Shown one piece after another: positions 4,316-5,432 of a DNA stretch of 5,432 nt. A program made the translations under genes and the position numbers. Source of the stretch: Caldifarciminota bacterium RBG_13_43_14 (GTDB lineage Bacteria; Hydrothermota; Tepidihabitantia; SM23-42); contig MEUM01000069.1 in assembly GCA_001771735.1 (NCBI GenBank), positions 1-5,432 of the forward strand, in the 5' to 3' direction. The first letter of the stretch is position 1. Every line of letters begins with the position of its first letter. Below the pieces are notes generated by a model. That model worked only from the letters and a program-made list of their open reading frames with translations, was not told the DNA's origin and made no database searches.

Positions 4316-5432
4316 CTATTTCAAAACAATAATCTTTTGAATGATCTTTTCATCCGTTTCAATAAAGTACACGCCCGGCGCAAGATAAGGTGGTACTACT
4401 TTTCTGCCCGAAATGTCAAAAACAGTCACCCTTGCATGTTGCGGCAAATACAACGGTCCGCGAACAATTGTCGGTAAAACAAAATCGTTTGTGACAAACT
4501 TTATTTCTTGTTCCTCAACGCCAATCACCGCCTGCAAAGCCTTCCAGACATTTAATCTTCCCCAGCCGTAGTTGTTATTCGGATAGGGTGCGCCCTGGGC
4601 AGGATGGTCTGTGTTGTCTAACAGAATATTATAGATTTCTTCTATGGGCAGGACTGGATTCTTTTCACACAATATCGCAATTGCGCCTGTAGCATGGGCA
4701 GTAGCAAATGAAGTCCCATTCAATATACTATATTGGTGATTAGTCCAGCTTGTCCTTACACTTACACCCGGCGCAGTCAAATCTGGTTTAATTAAATTCC
4801 AATCAGCCCGATACCAGTATACAGAATTGTTCCAGGGAATTGAATCCGGTGCTGGACCACGGGATGAAAAATTTGCAATGGAGTCAGAAAAATTAGTCGC
4901 ACCCAAACCCAATACCAGTGGATAATTTCCAGGAGAGCAAGTAGTAGATGGATTCGGACCGGAATTACCAATAGAAAAAACAGGCAGGATTTCAAGTGCC
5001 TTTAATGTATTACATACCTCCCAAAAGTGGGTAGTAATATTTCCGCCCCAAGCATTGTTGATTGCTCGAATATTGAACCCTGAATCTGCCTTTAAAGATG
5101 CCATCCATTGTAATCCATAGATCGGATCAACATACGGTACACCAGACGAGGCAAACATTTTAGCAACAACCAGTTTTACTCCCGGTGCCACACCAATATC
5201 ATCTGTAAAAGGACCAAAACCATCTCCCCCACAGATAACGCCTGCGCCAGCTGTGCCATGACCATGGTCATCATAGGGATAAGGCAGATTGTTGATAAAG
5301 TCGCGCCACTTTATCACTTTTCCACTCAATGCCGGATGAGAAGAATCAATGCCAGTGTCCAGTATCCCAAGAATTATGCTATCTCCGATATACCCGGGCA
5401 CCCAGCAGGAGTCTGCCATTACCGTCTGAATA
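4316..5432 (-). CDS. Subtilisin-like (S8) serine protease, 5' end outside the window
   Basis: A secreted subtilase whose frame stays open to the right edge. The ATG at 5419-5417 is internal, since coding continues upstream (I-Q-T-V) and the signal peptide and any propeptide are missing. Numbering from that Met, the catalytic triad is Asp21 (GILDTGIDSSHP), His54 (DDHGHGTAGAG) and Ser237 (NGTSFATAHATG); Asn152 in SIGNSGPNP is the oxyanion-hole residue. The preceding WVPGYIGDSIILG is the usual lead into the Asp motif, and NNYGWGRLNVWKAL (283-296) closes the catalytic domain. The last about 55 residues form a T9SS-like sorting tail. The enzyme should cleave extracellular proteins or process surface proteins. 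Unusually, Ala241 replaces the Pro that normally follows in GTSxAxPH. The gene converges on the hydrolase with 48 bp between stops, and I see no convincing terminator in that gap. Function confidence is high; the specificity is unknown. Confidence 0.93.
   Translation of the reverse strand, partial: IQTVMADSCWVPGYIGDSIILGILDTGIDSSHPALSGKVIKWRDFINNLPYPYDDHGHGTAGAGVICGGDGFGPFTDDIGVAPGVKLVVAKMFASSGVPYVDPIYGLQWMASLKADSGFNIRAINNAWGGNITTHFWEVCNTLKALEILPVFSIGNSGPNPSTTCSPGNYPLVLGLGATNFSDSIANFSSRGPAPDSIPWNNSVYWYRADWNLIKPDLTAPGVSVRTSWTNHQYSILNGTSFATAHATGAIAILCEKNPVLPIEEIYNILLDNTDHPAQGAPYPNNNYGWGRLNVWKALQAVIGVEEQEIKFVTNDFVLPTIVRGPLYLPQHARVTVFDISGRKVVPPYLAPGVYFIETDEKIIQKIIVLK
4319..4483 (-). other. T9SS-like C-terminal sorting domain of the subtilase
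   Basis: The final about 55 residues contain VLPTIVRGPLYLP, VTVFDISGRKV, LAPGVYFIE and end QKIIVLK. This is the classic order of a short T9SS type A tail. It is closer to the consensus than the tail of the neighbouring hydrolase, and the 'PTIVRGPLYLP' lead-in resembles tails I associate with WOR-3-type genomes. Confidence 0.75.

Noticed and set aside
4271..4477. Plus-strand 68-codon open frame just after the hydrolase stop
   Set aside because: It is antisense to the conserved sorting tail of the subtilase and its product is low in protein-like features.
4792..4995. Minus-strand 67-codon open frame rich in hydrophobic residues
   Set aside because: It is an alternative frame of the subtilase catalytic domain, whose frame includes the essential Asn motif in this stretch.

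Overview
The window looks like a piece of an uncultured bacterial genome, probably from the FCB superphylum or a candidate phylum with similar secreted proteins (WOR-3/Stahlbacteria-like is my best guess). The main reason is that two unrelated secreted enzymes both end in a type IX secretion (T9SS)-like C-terminal sorting domain: an 'I/VxxxDxxGRxV' strand, then 'PGVYF', then a basic 'K(V/I)(V/I)I(V)xK' end. The taxon is an inference from style, not from a marker gene.

Left block (1-1293) is all on the minus strand. Read in transcription order, it starts with a HAD-family phosphatase (1293-691). This is followed 30 bp later by an 80-residue stand-alone Lrp/AsnC-type RAM domain protein with a strong ribosome binding site (660-418). 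A clear rho-independent terminator (395-366) then closes this two-gene unit. Beyond it lies a near-consensus sigma70-type promoter (255-228) that fires into a partial open reading frame running off the left edge (204-1), whose product I do not recognise.

Divergent control region (1294-1444): this stretch holds a perfect 24-bp palindrome (1328-1351) carrying a TTGACA on each strand, two smaller perfect 10-bp palindromes, a plausible minus-strand promoter for the HAD/RAM unit, and a strong plus-strand promoter (1372-1400) for the large secreted enzyme. The plus promoter implies that the large gene starts around 1445/1451 rather than at the first in-frame ATG at 1379.

Right block (1445-5432): a large secreted clan GH-A-like glycoside hydrolase (1445-4267, plus strand) has a signal peptide, a split (beta/alpha)8-like catalytic domain with a CBM4_9-like module lodged between its two presumed catalytic glutamates, a beta-rich region and a T9SS-like tail. 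It converges, with only 48 bp between stop codons, on a secreted subtilisin-like (S8) serine protease (minus strand, 5432-4316) that is cut by the right edge. The protease has its complete Asp/His/Ser triad but carries Ala where the signature 'GTSxAxPHxxG' normally has Pro. Together these two encode extracellular polymer degradation (polysaccharide and protein), while the left block is intracellular phosphate-ester metabolism and small-molecule sensing. No RNA genes, mobile elements or CRISPR arrays were seen.
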